NCBI GenBank assembly: GCA_030830625.1
Contig: JAURMQ010000115.1
Span: 1 to 56,674 of the forward strand
Source: Flavobacteriaceae bacterium
Lineage (GTDB): Bacteria > Bacteroidota > Bacteroidia > Flavobacteriales > Flavobacteriaceae
Length of the DNA stretch: 56,674 bases
Direction of reading: 5' to 3'
This document shows positions 9,980-19,966 of this stretch, in pieces; position 1 is the stretch's first letter; the number at the start of each line of letters is the position of its first letter. Position numbers and translations under genes: made by a program. The notes beneath the pieces are model-generated. The model was not told the DNA's origin and searched no databases. It saw only the letters and a list, made by a program, of their open reading frames with translations.

Positions 9980-10077
9980 CCCTCCGATTCCATTCTGCTT
10001 TAGCCCTTTTTAATCCAGCCTTAAAGCTCGAAATTAGTGTATCATTTAAAATAATTACATTTGAAAAACTCAATTTA

Positions 10078-10722
10078 ATGGATCACTCCAGAAAACCAGA
10101 AGATTATTTCAGTCACCAAAGGCGAGAACTACTCCAATTTTTACCCAAGCAATACAAAACGGTTCTCGATATTGGTTGTGGTGATGGCAGCTTTTTAAAA
10201 CTTCTTCCGGGTGACCATTCAGAATTTTGGGGAATAGAACTGGTTGAAAAACAAGCAAAAAAAGCCCGAGAGACGTTCAAAAATGTGTTCTCTGGACCGG
10301 TGGAAAACAACCTGTCTAAATTGCCTGAAAATCATTTCGACGTGGTCTTTTTCAACGATGTCTTAGAGCATTTAACCGATCCGTATTGCGTACTCCAACA
10401 AATGAAAAAATATTTGAAAAAGGAGGGCGTAGTCATCAGTTCAATTCCCAATATCAGATACCACAGCGCTCTTAAAAGTCTTTTGTGCAATAAAGAATGG
10501 AAATACGAGTCGCATGGGATTATGGACAAAACACATCTGCGCTTTTTTACAGGAAAAAGTGTCAGAAGAATGTATCAGGAGGCGGGGTACAACATCCTCT
10601 CCCATAAAGGAATAAACCTTTCCCGATCGCTAAAGCCTTGGTTGTATAACATCCCTTTGTTGTTTACCGCCATGGATATTCGAATTCCTCAATATGCCAC
10701 TTTAGCCAAAAAAATTAACTGA
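10078..10722 (+). CDS. Class I SAM-dependent methyltransferase
   Basis: VLDIGCGDGSFLKLL motif I; FDVVFFNDVLEHLTDP. ATG at 10078 preferred over the upstream 9919 start, which overlaps the previous gene. Confidence 0.88.
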   Translation: MDHSRKPEDYFSHQRRELLQFLPKQYKTVLDIGCGDGSFLKLLPGDHSEFWGIELVEKQAKKARETFKNVFSGPVENNLSKLPENHFDVVFFNDVLEHLTDPYCVLQQMKKYLKKEGVVISSIPNIRYHSALKSLLCNKEWKYESHGIMDKTHLRFFTGKSVRRMYQEAGYNILSHKGINLSRSLKPWLYNIPLLFTAMDIRIPQYATLAKKIN

Positions 10723-10724
10723 AT

Positions 10725-11648
10725 TTGAATCCAAGCCCATCAAACATTATCGAGGTATCCATCATCATCTTAAACTATAATCAATCGAAACTTACCCTTG
10801 ATTGTGTTGAATCCATCTTAAGAGTTGAAAAAGAATTAAACTACGAACTTATTGTCGTTGATAATGGATCAAAAAAAAATGAGCTGGAAGTACTTGAGCA
10901 AAGTCCATATAGAAAGCACTATACATTTGTTGCATCACAGAAAAATGGCGGCTTTGGTTATGGTAATAATTTAGGAGCACACCATGCTAAAGGCAACTAT
11001 TTGGCCTTTATAAATAACGATACCTGTTTTGAAAAACCCTGTTTTTCATTTCTAAAGAATTTTATGTCAAACCATCCCGATGTGGGGGTTTGTACTCCAC
11101 AACAATGGGCTCCCAACCATACCTCTAGACCTTCATTTGATCATCACCATGGCCTGAGACAATTTTTCTTTGGAAATTCTTTCCTGGAAAACATCTTTGG
11201 AAAACCCAAAAGAAGCGCAACTTTCGACGGTCATATAGAAGTTGATTTTGTTCAGGGCTGCTTTATGTTTTTTCGAAAAACTGTATTTGAGGAAGTAGGT
11301 GGCTTTGATCCAAACCTCTTCTTGTACTACGAAGAAATGGATATTTGTACCCGACTACAAAACAAAGGGCATAAAGCCGTTTATCACCCTGGCAGCGATT
11401 TTTACCACATTCATGAAGCTTCTACCAGCGTTTCCATAAAAACTACAGGCGCCAAAAAAGCACAAATTCTTTATTCCTACCTATATGTACTTAGAAAAAA
11501 TCATTCCATAACTAAATTCTCCATCATCAAAGCTGCTCTGTTTTTTTCATATTGTTTAAAAAGCCTATTTCGGTCTAAGGCAAGAATTGTTTTCAAAGCA
11601 TTGCTCAAATATAAGCCTGCAGCAGCCGGCATGCTTTATGAAAAATGA
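10725..11648 (+). CDS. Glycosyltransferase family 2
   Basis: VSIIILNYNQSKLTLDCVESI...IVVDNGS...FINNDTCF...GCFMFFRKTVFEEVGGFD...EEMDICTRLQNKG. Confidence 0.9.
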   Translation: MNPSPSNIIEVSIIILNYNQSKLTLDCVESILRVEKELNYELIVVDNGSKKNELEVLEQSPYRKHYTFVASQKNGGFGYGNNLGAHHAKGNYLAFINNDTCFEKPCFSFLKNFMSNHPDVGVCTPQQWAPNHTSRPSFDHHHGLRQFFFGNSFLENIFGKPKRSATFDGHIEVDFVQGCFMFFRKTVFEEVGGFDPNLFLYYEEMDICTRLQNKGHKAVYHPGSDFYHIHEASTSVSIKTTGAKKAQILYSYLYVLRKNHSITKFSIIKAALFFSYCLKSLFRSKARIVFKALLKYKPAAAGMLYEK

Positions 11649-11727
11649 ATTTTGTCCAGACTTCACGCTGCTGATTTTGAATTCAACTCATTCAATCTGT
11701 ACATTTGAATGAAATAAATCCTACACG

Positions 11728-12795
11728 ATGCGAATATTAGTCATTCAACAAAAAATGATTGGAGATGTACTGGTCAGTACTTTGATCTGTAAAAATTTGA
11801 AACGATGGAATCCCGATATACAGATCGATTTTATTGCCAATCGACACACTTTAGATGTAATTCGCAATAACCCATACATGGATGAAATTATAGTCTTCGA
11901 AGACTCCTTCAAAAAGGATAAGTGGGGGCTTTTTCAATTCTTACTTCAGCGCCGAAATAAAAAATACGATTACATCATAGACGCCTATGGAAAACTCGAA
12001 AGTCTTTTGATCTGTTTGTTTACACCGGCGACCCAAAAAATCGGAATCAAAAAGATACACACCTCTTTCATATACAATACAGCCGTCAAAATTGGAAATG
12101 TGCAGGACGACACACTCCAGTGGTCCATTAAAAATAGGTTGCAATTATTGGAACCCATTATGGGTGATTTTCCAAAAACCAGCGAGTTTGAAATTCATTT
12201 AACCCCAGAAGAGATTTTGGCGAGTAGAGAAAAAATGGATCGGGTCTTGGGGAAGGGAAATCAAGCCCTAATGGTTTCTGCCATGGGGAGCAGTAAAAAC
12301 AAGACCTATCCTTTTGAATATATGGCACAGTTAATGGATCGTGCTTTTGAAACTACCAAACTGCCTTTCATTATCAACTACCGTCCCGATCAAGCCAAAC
12401 AAATCGACGAATTAATCGATCTACTCCATCCCCATACCCAAAAAGCCGTCATAAAATCCCTTACTCCAAATTCTCTTAGAGATTATATGGCAACAGTTTA
12501 CCACTGTTGTGCTGCAGTGGGAAATGAGGGCGGAGCCCTCAACATCGCAAAAGGACTCCACAAACCCACTTTTGCAATTTTTTCTCCTTTAATTGACCCT
12601 TCCGGGTGGCATACCGAAGTTCCCAACAAATGTATGGCTGTAGATCTCAAATCCTTTTTTCCCGAAGCAGTTGATTACCAAAACCATCGGAAGCTTGCAA
12701 AAAAACCTGAAAAAGTGATCGAATTGTACAAAATGCTCCACCCAAAATTCTTCGAAAAACAATGGATTGATTTTTTAAAGAATTGTACAAAATAA
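11728..12795 (+). CDS. Glycosyltransferase family 9 (heptosyltransferase-like)
   Basis: MRILVIQQKMIGDVLVSTLICKNLKR...; C-terminal GNEGGALNIAKGLHKPTFAIFSP. Confidence 0.85.
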   Translation: MRILVIQQKMIGDVLVSTLICKNLKRWNPDIQIDFIANRHTLDVIRNNPYMDEIIVFEDSFKKDKWGLFQFLLQRRNKKYDYIIDAYGKLESLLICLFTPATQKIGIKKIHTSFIYNTAVKIGNVQDDTLQWSIKNRLQLLEPIMGDFPKTSEFEIHLTPEEILASREKMDRVLGKGNQALMVSAMGSSKNKTYPFEYMAQLMDRAFETTKLPFIINYRPDQAKQIDELIDLLHPHTQKAVIKSLTPNSLRDYMATVYHCCAAVGNEGGALNIAKGLHKPTFAIFSPLIDPSGWHTEVPNKCMAVDLKSFFPEAVDYQNHRKLAKKPEKVIELYKMLHPKFFEKQWIDFLKNCTK

Positions 12796-12885
12796 TCTAA
12801 CAATATATATAGTAAATAACTTTATGGTTTTTTCATTTTTTTTTAACAAAAAAAACCGTCTTTTTTGAAAAAATAAAAGGACTCA

Positions 12886-12918
12886 TTGTTTATTAAAAAA
12901 ATTTTGGAATTACTTTCG
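12886..12918 (+). promoter_or_regulatory. Candidate Bacteroidota promoter upstream of a putative small RNA
   Basis: TTG at 12886-12888, 22-nt spacer, TACTTTCG at 12911-12918 (one mismatch to TAnnTTTG). Confidence 0.35.
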
Positions 12919-12961
12919 AGGCCTTTGATTCATTCTTTTGAATTGATTTATGGTTAATTCC

Positions 12962-12990
12962 AAGGGCATCGATTCAGATGCCCTTTTTTT
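12962..12990 (+). terminator. Rho-independent terminator
   Basis: AAGGGCATC-gattca-GATGCCCTT followed by a T tract; 9-bp perfect stem. Confidence 0.85.
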
Positions 12991-13101
12991 GTCCATAATT
13001 TTAACGTGCATTTAACCTCTCTTTACCAATTCTTTAACAAAACAAAGGGTAAGTTTACATTAGGCTTTAATAAGCTTCATTTTTGTTTGTTTAATTGGTT
13101 C

Positions 13102-13141
13102 AACCCGCTAAAGTTAGGGTAAAGCTTGGCGGGTTTTTTTT
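13102..13141 (+). terminator. Second rho-independent terminator on the plus strand
   Basis: AACCCGC...GCGGGTT with an inner AAG/CTT pairing, followed by TTTTTT. Confidence 0.75.
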
Positions 13142-13159
13142 ATGAAATGAATTTGTAGA

Positions 13160-13528
13160 TTACTGAGAAACCTCGTATTCAAACTCCCAGTTGGGATCAT
13201 CCAATCTATTGATGATATACGCTATGGTAATTTCCCTACCCTGGGCAATGGGTTCGAGTGCCTGAATACGAATGTGTTTTAACTTGCCCATTTCTTCGTC
13301 TTGATCGGCAATCAAAGCTTTACAATTGGGAATCTCGTGGTGATTGATAAAACCCCCCAAAGGCAATCGAATATAACCATCGGGAAAACGTTCATCGAAA
13401 ATATGAGAAATTCCCAAGTCAAACCCTTTGGGCAAATCACGAGTAGCAAAAACGCCCAACCCTTCAATCTTACTTTCTTTGATGGTCAAAAACTCGGGTA
13501 ACGGACGCCAACTTGTTTTTTTTATCAT
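13160..13528 (-). CDS. Small SET domain-containing protein
   Basis: 122 aa; KIEGLGVFATRDLPKG, GGFINHHEIPNC, GREITIAYI motifs. Confidence 0.82.
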   Translation of the reverse strand: MIKKTSWRPLPEFLTIKESKIEGLGVFATRDLPKGFDLGISHIFDERFPDGYIRLPLGGFINHHEIPNCKALIADQDEEMGKLKHIRIQALEPIAQGREITIAYIINRLDDPNWEFEYEVSQ

Positions 13529-13646
13529 TACACTACATTTAGAATTATAAGATCCTTTAGCATTCTTTTTGATTACTTTTTACTGCTTTAAATCTTTTAC
13601 AAAAATACCTAAAAACCGATTGTTACAAAACAAAGGTAAATCCGCT

Positions 13647-14774
13647 TCAAAACTGCTTAAGCATAGCTCTTAAAACTGGCTCATAGGCATCGGCATAGCG
13701 AACCATTCCAAGATCGTTGGGGTGAGAACCGTCTGTGGCTCCCTCTCCATCATCCCCCAACAAATGATCTCCATCCAAATAATAGAGGTTGGCTACGCCT
13801 GCATCGGTCAATTCAGCATAGGCTTTTCTAAGTGCTGTTCTGCTTTTATGATGATGTGCTTTTCTTGAGGGGAAAAATGGGGTATTGGTAAAACTCCTGT
13901 CTTCCACCAAAAGGATAGGGGTGTCATGATGCGCTTCCCTGAGTTTTTTAACCAATGGAATTGTTCGTTCTGAAACAGTGGTTTCATTCATATTGGGGAG
14001 GCAATCAATCACAAAGGCACAAGGATCTAACTCCGCCAACAAAGCAGCCACTTCAGCTTCCATCCGCCCATTTCCTGAAAAACCAAGATTGAGGGTGGGA
14101 CGTCTTAGCCTTCTGCCCAAAATGGCAGGAAATGCCATTCCCGGACGTGAGGCAGAAGCTCCATGCATGATGGATGTTCCGTAAAAAAGGATGGGTTTTT
14201 CCTCACGAGGAGCCAATGGTTTAAAAGATTCTCCTTGAGTCACACCCACTTCCAAATCGTCAACTCCATTGTACAATGGCAAATAAAGGGTGTAGCGACG
14301 GGAACCAGGGGCTAAATCTTTGGCAATGGAGGTATCCATGAGTTGTTTGTCAGGTCTTACAACCGACACCCAACGATCAATTCCTGCATTGTCTTCGGCA
14401 TACAAATCTAACCCACTCACTCCTGTTGCAGGCATGTGCAACATCGAAAGCCTTTCCAGATGTAATGTATAACGAACATATATATTGGGTGAATCTGTAA
14501 CAAATCGCATACTCATTCCCGCCGAATGGCGCGAAAGATTCCAGACTTTTTCAGGAACCCTTCCCTCTGCTTTGGCGGGCAAACGGTCAAAATATCTTTT
14601 TGTAGCGGTCCATCCTTTTCCCTCTACTCCAATATTTTTTACATCATACCAATCTATTTCTTCTTCTGTCAACAAAGGTTTTTGTGCAAATAAAGCTGGG
14701 GAAAAACCTAAAGTGATAACTCCCCCAACCAATTGAGAGGTAAATCTTCGGCGACTGTAGTGATCCGTTTTCAT
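13647..14774 (-). CDS. SGNH/GDSL hydrolase family protein, exported (Tat-like signal)
   Basis: SRRRFTSQLVGG signal; ILFYGTSIMHGASASRPG; DGSHPNDLG catalytic block. Confidence 0.88.
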   Translation of the reverse strand: MKTDHYSRRRFTSQLVGGVITLGFSPALFAQKPLLTEEEIDWYDVKNIGVEGKGWTATKRYFDRLPAKAEGRVPEKVWNLSRHSAGMSMRFVTDSPNIYVRYTLHLERLSMLHMPATGVSGLDLYAEDNAGIDRWVSVVRPDKQLMDTSIAKDLAPGSRRYTLYLPLYNGVDDLEVGVTQGESFKPLAPREEKPILFYGTSIMHGASASRPGMAFPAILGRRLRRPTLNLGFSGNGRMEAEVAALLAELDPCAFVIDCLPNMNETTVSERTIPLVKKLREAHHDTPILLVEDRSFTNTPFFPSRKAHHHKSRTALRKAYAELTDAGVANLYYLDGDHLLGDDGEGATDGSHPNDLGMVRYADAYEPVLRAMLKQF

Positions 14775-14825
14775 TCGTTCAACTTTTTGTTTTATAAATC
14801 AGTAGTGAATATACGATGAATTCTT

Positions 14826-15779
14826 TTATTTAATTTCTACTTGTTTTTGGGACGGGGCTTCAGAAGACTTCATCCTGAATAAGGCTACAAAAATACTTCC
14901 GTACAGAGAATGAACTAAGCTAGAAATAGCGGCAGGAATGGCAACCGCAGGGTTCACAAAGTTCTCTTTAGCCAAAACAACGCCCAAGCCAGAATTTTGC
15001 ATCCCCACCTCTACCGAAATAGTTCGGCTCACCGCTTCGTCTTTTAGTAAAAGTTGGCTTAAAAAATACCCTAAAACAAATCCAATCAAATGCAGGATCA
15101 TAATAGAAAAAATCAAAGATGGTCCAGAGTCGAGAATGATTTCTTTCCCTTGTCCGATGATGCTGGCGACAATAAGAGTGATGAGTAATACCGCTATGGA
15201 AGGTGCATAAAATTGAATCTTTTGGGTATAACGTGGCAGTCGAGCATTAAGAAAAATGCCCAACACAACCGGTACCAATACTACCTTCAACGTACTGTAA
15301 AATAAGCCCATCGCATCCACATCAATTTCATTTCCAGATAAACTGCTGGTCAATAAAGGAGTCAGCACTATGGCAGCCATGGTCGAAAGCGCAGTCATGG
15401 TTAAAGAAAGGGCCAAATTGGAACGGGATAAAAAGACGATTACATTGGAAGCCGTTCCTCCAGGACAACTCGATAGCAATATCAACCCCAGTGCGAAAAA
15501 AGGAGGTAATTCAAAAAGCTTTCCCAAAAGCCAACCAAAAAAAGGCATAACCGTAAACTGTAAAAACAAACCCGTCAGAACCCATTTGGGAGTTTGAGTC
15601 ACCCGACGAAAATCTTCCCATCGTAAGGTCAAACCCATACCCAGCATAATGCCTCCCAACCCAAGGGTAATCCAATTTCCTGAAAACCACGTAAAAACAG
15701 GGGGATGGTATAGCGCCAGACAAGAAGCCGATAGAACAATCCAGGGAAAAACTCCGGGTATATGATTAAAAATACGCAA
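14826..15779 (-). CDS. Bile acid:sodium symporter family transporter
   Basis: 317 aa; LSSCPGGTASNVIVFLSRSNLALSLTMTALSTMAA and SVEVGMQNSGLGVVLA. Confidence 0.92.
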   Translation of the reverse strand: MRIFNHIPGVFPWIVLSASCLALYHPPVFTWFSGNWITLGLGGIMLGMGLTLRWEDFRRVTQTPKWVLTGLFLQFTVMPFFGWLLGKLFELPPFFALGLILLSSCPGGTASNVIVFLSRSNLALSLTMTALSTMAAIVLTPLLTSSLSGNEIDVDAMGLFYSTLKVVLVPVVLGIFLNARLPRYTQKIQFYAPSIAVLLITLIVASIIGQGKEIILDSGPSLIFSIMILHLIGFVLGYFLSQLLLKDEAVSRTISVEVGMQNSGLGVVLAKENFVNPAVAIPAAISSLVHSLYGSIFVALFRMKSSEAPSQKQVEIK

Positions 15780-15782
15780 AGC

Positions 15783-16454
15783 CTATGGGGTTCTAAAAGT
15801 CCATATTTCGTGCAAAGGATCTCCTTTACTACTGAACCCCTTGTGATGCCAGTCAAGCCCTTTTTTGGCATACTCAAACTCTAGCGAAATGCCTACTTTA
15901 TTAGGGTCTCTGGAGAAATAATCGAGGGTTTCGATATAAATGCCCTTCTCTGCGGTGTATGTTCCTCCTCCAGAACCGTGAAAGGAAAAAGTAGCCGTAT
16001 CGAATGCAATCCATTGGAAATAACCGTCAACCAAGATTTTCATGGTTTTACGGGATCTGGTGGTATCTCTTCTTTGTTCATCATTTCCAATCACCCGACC
16101 GGCCATCAGCCATTTCCCCTGAAGCGGCTTCATTTTATCAGAAATTTTTTTCCATGCGTTTAGATTGCCGATCACAATATGCTTTATACTGTCTTGGGAA
16201 AAATTTGAATTGAACTCCAAACGTACCTCAAATTCAGTCCCCTTTTTTTGATAGAAGCCCCCGATCGTTTTTATAAATTGAGGGGGTTGGGTCGTAAACT
16301 GTGTTTCTACAAAATAGCTCTCGTCCAACAATATTCGGTGATGTACATTTTGACCCTTTTCGTTTGATGTGTAAGAAAAAACTTGCGCCAATGTGATGTG
16401 GGTAGAAAACAATAAGACAATCAAAAGGGATGGTGAGTACGTTTTTCTAATCAT
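15783..16454 (-). CDS. Secreted hypothetical protein (lipocalin-like fold suspected)
   Basis: 223 aa with signal peptide; 3 nt upstream of the symporter gene, so probably co-transcribed. Confidence 0.6.
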   Translation of the reverse strand: MIRKTYSPSLLIVLLFSTHITLAQVFSYTSNEKGQNVHHRILLDESYFVETQFTTQPPQFIKTIGGFYQKKGTEFEVRLEFNSNFSQDSIKHIVIGNLNAWKKISDKMKPLQGKWLMAGRVIGNDEQRRDTTRSRKTMKILVDGYFQWIAFDTATFSFHGSGGGTYTAEKGIYIETLDYFSRDPNKVGISLEFEYAKKGLDWHHKGFSSKGDPLHEIWTFRTP

Positions 16455-16622
16455 TTATTAAAATTTAAATCAAAGGATGTTAAAAAAATTTCATCCCTCA
16501 ATTTAGTGAAATGATATCCTTTTTTTAAAACTTTTTGTTAATGATTTCATCCACGCTCTTTTTTTGAAGACGGTTTGAACATTTTTTATTAAATTAGAAA
16601 AAAATTAAACCTCAATTAAAAT

Positions 16623-17954
16623 ATGAAAGCACTTAACCTCAGCATCTTACTTTTGCTATTGACTGTCTTTCAATCGCTTTACAGCCAACAAGTAGAATTT
16701 GAAGAATACGATCTCGAAAACGGTCTTCACGTAATCCTGCACCAAGACAATTCTGTACCCATAGTGACCACCTCGGTTTTGTATCACGTTGGTTCCAAAG
16801 ATGAAAATCCTGAAAGAACAGGTTTTGCCCATTTCTTTGAACACCTACTGTTTGAAGGCACAAAAAACATTTCCAAAGGGAAATGGTTCAGCATTGTCAC
16901 CGGTAACGGGGGTTCGAATAATGCTTACACCAATAATGATTTTACTTATTACTATGAGAATTTTCCTTCCAACAACCTCAAATTAGGCTTGTGGATGGAA
17001 TCAGAACGCATGCTTCATCCCATTATAGATCAAACGGGAGTCGACACTCAGAATGAGGTTGTGAAAGAAGAAAAACGAATGCGCTATGACAATAGTCCAT
17101 ACGGGAAATGGAATGAAAATGTCAAATCTCACCTGTACAAAGTACATCCCTACCGTCAAACTACCATTGGGAAAATGGAACATCTGGATGCAGCTACATT
17201 GGAAGAGTTTATGGCCTTCAATCAAAAATACTACATCCCCAACAATGCCACTTTAACCGTTGCGGGAGACCTCGATATCCCCCAAACCAAAAAATGGATT
17301 GAGGAATATTTTCGGTCTATTCCCAGAGGACCAGAAATAGTAAGGGTATTTCCCAAGGAGTCCCCCATTCAGGAAACCATTAAAGCAGAAGCTTTTGATC
17401 CTAACATTCAGATCCCTGCCATATTTCTCGCCTATAGAACTCCCAAACGAAATTCCAGAGATGCCAGAGTATTGGATGTTATTTCAACCTATCTCAGCCA
17501 AGGAAATAGTTCGAAACTATATAAAAAACTGGTTGACGATCAAAAAATGTCCCTCCAAGTTGCTGCTTTCAACATGAATAATGAAGACTACAGTACCTAC
17601 GTCATTTTAAGTTTACCACTGGGTGAGACTCAACTGGAAACCTTGATTACTGAAATTGATGAGGAAGTAGAAAAAATTCAAAAAGAATTGATCTCTGAGA
17701 AGGACTATCAAAAATTACAAAATCAGTTTGAATCCGATTTTGTCAGTTCCAATTCCACCATAGAAGGAATCGCCAATTCATTAGCCGAATACTATACTTT
17801 TTATGGAGGAGATACCAACTTGATCAATAAGGAATTGGAACTTTATAAATCTATTACCCGAGAAGACATCAGGAATGTCGCTCAGAAATACCTCAATCCA
17901 AGCCAGCGATTAGAATTATCTTATCTACCCGAAGCCCAAAAAGAAGAAAAATGA
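16623..17954 (+). CDS. M16 family zinc metallopeptidase, catalytic
   Basis: HxxEH motif in FAHFFEHLLFEGTKNISKG; signal peptide; ATGA overlap with the next gene. Confidence 0.92.
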   Translation: MKALNLSILLLLLTVFQSLYSQQVEFEEYDLENGLHVILHQDNSVPIVTTSVLYHVGSKDENPERTGFAHFFEHLLFEGTKNISKGKWFSIVTGNGGSNNAYTNNDFTYYYENFPSNNLKLGLWMESERMLHPIIDQTGVDTQNEVVKEEKRMRYDNSPYGKWNENVKSHLYKVHPYRQTTIGKMEHLDAATLEEFMAFNQKYYIPNNATLTVAGDLDIPQTKKWIEEYFRSIPRGPEIVRVFPKESPIQETIKAEAFDPNIQIPAIFLAYRTPKRNSRDARVLDVISTYLSQGNSSKLYKKLVDDQKMSLQVAAFNMNNEDYSTYVILSLPLGETQLETLITEIDEEVEKIQKELISEKDYQKLQNQFESDFVSSNSTIEGIANSLAEYYTFYGGDTNLINKELELYKSITREDIRNVAQKYLNPSQRLELSYLPEAQKEEK

Positions 17955-19966
17955 TTAGAGCCCTAATAGTATTAATTTGCGTTGGCTTTTTGAGCAACGT
18001 TCATGCACAAGTTGACCGATCCGTCCAGCCACAAGCTGGTCCTGCTCCAGAAATTAATTTTGGAACGCCCAAAGAACATACGTTCAAAAATGGACTTACA
18101 CTACTGGTTGTAGAGAACCATAAACTGCCTCAAGTTTCTGTTTCCCTTCTTATCGATAACCCCTTGTATGTGGAAGGGGATAAGGCTGGCGCATCAGGCT
18201 TGTTGGGAAGGATGATGGGCAAAGGGTCCAAAAACATCCCCAAAGATGATTTTGAAGAAGAAATCGACTTTATGGGTGCGCGGTTGAATATAAATTCTGA
18301 AGGAGCCTTTGCCAGTTCCCTAAAACGCTATTTCCCCAGAGTTTTTGAAATGATGGCCGATGCCGTATTGCATCCCTCTTTCCTCGAAGAAGAATTCGAA
18401 AAAGAAGTAAACAAAACCTTAGAAGGGATCAAATCCAATGAAAAAGACGTCAAAACAGCTGCACGAAGAGTAGAGAACATACTGTCCTACGGAAAAAATC
18501 ACCCCCTTGGCGAATATGTATCGGAAGAAAGTGTAAAAAAAGTAACCTTAGAGGATCTGAAAAAACTTTATGAAAAAAACTTTCACGCCCTAAAGGCATA
18601 CGTTATCATCGTGGGGGATATCGATTTTGATTCCGCCAAGAATTTAACCAAACAGTACTTGGGAAATTGGGACAAAGGGGAGCTTGTTACCTCAGAGTTT
18701 ACTGAGCCAGAAAACGTATCCCAAACCCAAATTGCATTGGTTGAAATGCCCAATGCCGTTCAGTCCGAAATCTCGGTTTTAAGCACCTCAAGTATAGACA
18801 GGAACAACCCCGATTATTATGCAGTCATCATAGCCAACCAGATTTTGGGTGGGGGTGCAGAGGCCAGACTATTTCTGAACTTAAGAGAGGATAAAGGATA
18901 TACCTATGGTTCCTATTCTCGGTACACCGTCAATCACAAAACCAAATCCCGTATGCGGGCTTTTGCAGCCGTTCGAAATGCAGTGACCGATAGTGCTGTA
19001 GTTCAATTGCTTTATGAAATTGACCGCATCAATAAAGAAATGGTCACTGAGGATGAATTGAAATTGGTCAAAGAAAAATATGCAGGTTCGCTCATTCGAT
19101 CACTTGAAAACCCTCAAAATATCGCCAATTTTGCATACGAAATCAAAACTCAAAAATTGCCAGACAATTTTTACAATATGCTTTTGAAAAATATTCAAAA
19201 AGTCAGTCGGGAGGACATCATCAGGGTCTCCAAAAAATACTTTAATCCCGATCATATGCAAGTATTAGTCACAGGAAAAGGAAGCGATATTCTAACTTCT
19301 CTTGAAAATATAGAATTCAATGGCCAACCCATCCCCTTGAGCTATTACGACAAATACGGCAAGGCTACCGAACGACCAGAATTTTCAACCCCCTTGCCCG
19401 AGGGACTGAGTACCCAAAAAGTTCTCGATGGCTATATCGAAGCCATTGGTGGCAGGGATCCATTATCCAATGTAAAAACAAAGCATATGTTATTGGAAGC
19501 CACTATGCAAGGCATGACCATCCAATTGTCTAACCGGCAAACCTCCAAAAAACAAATGAGCGTCGAAGTCAGTATGATGGGTAATGTTATGCAAAAAACC
19601 GTAATCAACCCCACCCAAGCCTACAACGAAATACAAGGGCGAAAAATAGAAATGAAAGGAGTTGATTTGGAAAATGCGCAAAAAGAAGCAAGCTTATTTC
19701 CTGAATTGGTAGCCGACTTAGATCAAATTTCGCTTAAAGGAATCGTTTCTGTAGATGGAAAAGATGCCTACGAAATCAAATGGTCTGACAAAAAAACCTT
19801 TTATTATGCCGTCGACGGTTTTCTCAAAATCCAAATGGTAGAAACCATGGAAATCCAAGGACAAATTCAAACTTCAACGACTTCGTTTAATGATTATAAA
19901 GCCGTTGAAGGCATCCTTATCCCACAAAATTACCATGGATATGGGACCCCAAAAAATGGATTTTGA
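17951..19966 (+). CDS. M16 family peptidase-like protein lacking HxxEH, with extra C-terminal domain
   Basis: 671 aa; GASGLLGRMMGKGSKN in place of the zinc motif; GYTYGSYSRY retained; the C-terminus appears frameshifted (see findings). Confidence 0.88.
   Translation: MIRALIVLICVGFLSNVHAQVDRSVQPQAGPAPEINFGTPKEHTFKNGLTLLVVENHKLPQVSVSLLIDNPLYVEGDKAGASGLLGRMMGKGSKNIPKDDFEEEIDFMGARLNINSEGAFASSLKRYFPRVFEMMADAVLHPSFLEEEFEKEVNKTLEGIKSNEKDVKTAARRVENILSYGKNHPLGEYVSEESVKKVTLEDLKKLYEKNFHALKAYVIIVGDIDFDSAKNLTKQYLGNWDKGELVTSEFTEPENVSQTQIALVEMPNAVQSEISVLSTSSIDRNNPDYYAVIIANQILGGGAEARLFLNLREDKGYTYGSYSRYTVNHKTKSRMRAFAAVRNAVTDSAVVQLLYEIDRINKEMVTEDELKLVKEKYAGSLIRSLENPQNIANFAYEIKTQKLPDNFYNMLLKNIQKVSREDIIRVSKKYFNPDHMQVLVTGKGSDILTSLENIEFNGQPIPLSYYDKYGKATERPEFSTPLPEGLSTQKVLDGYIEAIGGRDPLSNVKTKHMLLEATMQGMTIQLSNRQTSKKQMSVEVSMMGNVMQKTVINPTQAYNEIQGRKIEMKGVDLENAQKEASLFPELVADLDQISLKGIVSVDGKDAYEIKWSDKKTFYYAVDGFLKIQMVETMEIQGQIQTSTTSFNDYKAVEGILIPQNYHGYGTPKNGF

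Noticed and set aside
9919-10077. N-terminal extension of the methyltransferase ORF
   Set aside because: It overlaps the end of the preceding gene and has no domain similarity; ATG 10078 gives the expected methyltransferase N-terminus.
13090-13140. Possible tRNA T-arm (ggttcaaccc)
   Set aside because: No acceptor or anticodon arms can be formed around it; it is explained by the terminator hairpin.
16475-16527. aaaggat...atccttt hairpin upstream of the M16 gene as a terminator
   Set aside because: Long AT-rich arms with large internal loops; not distinguishable from chance in this composition.
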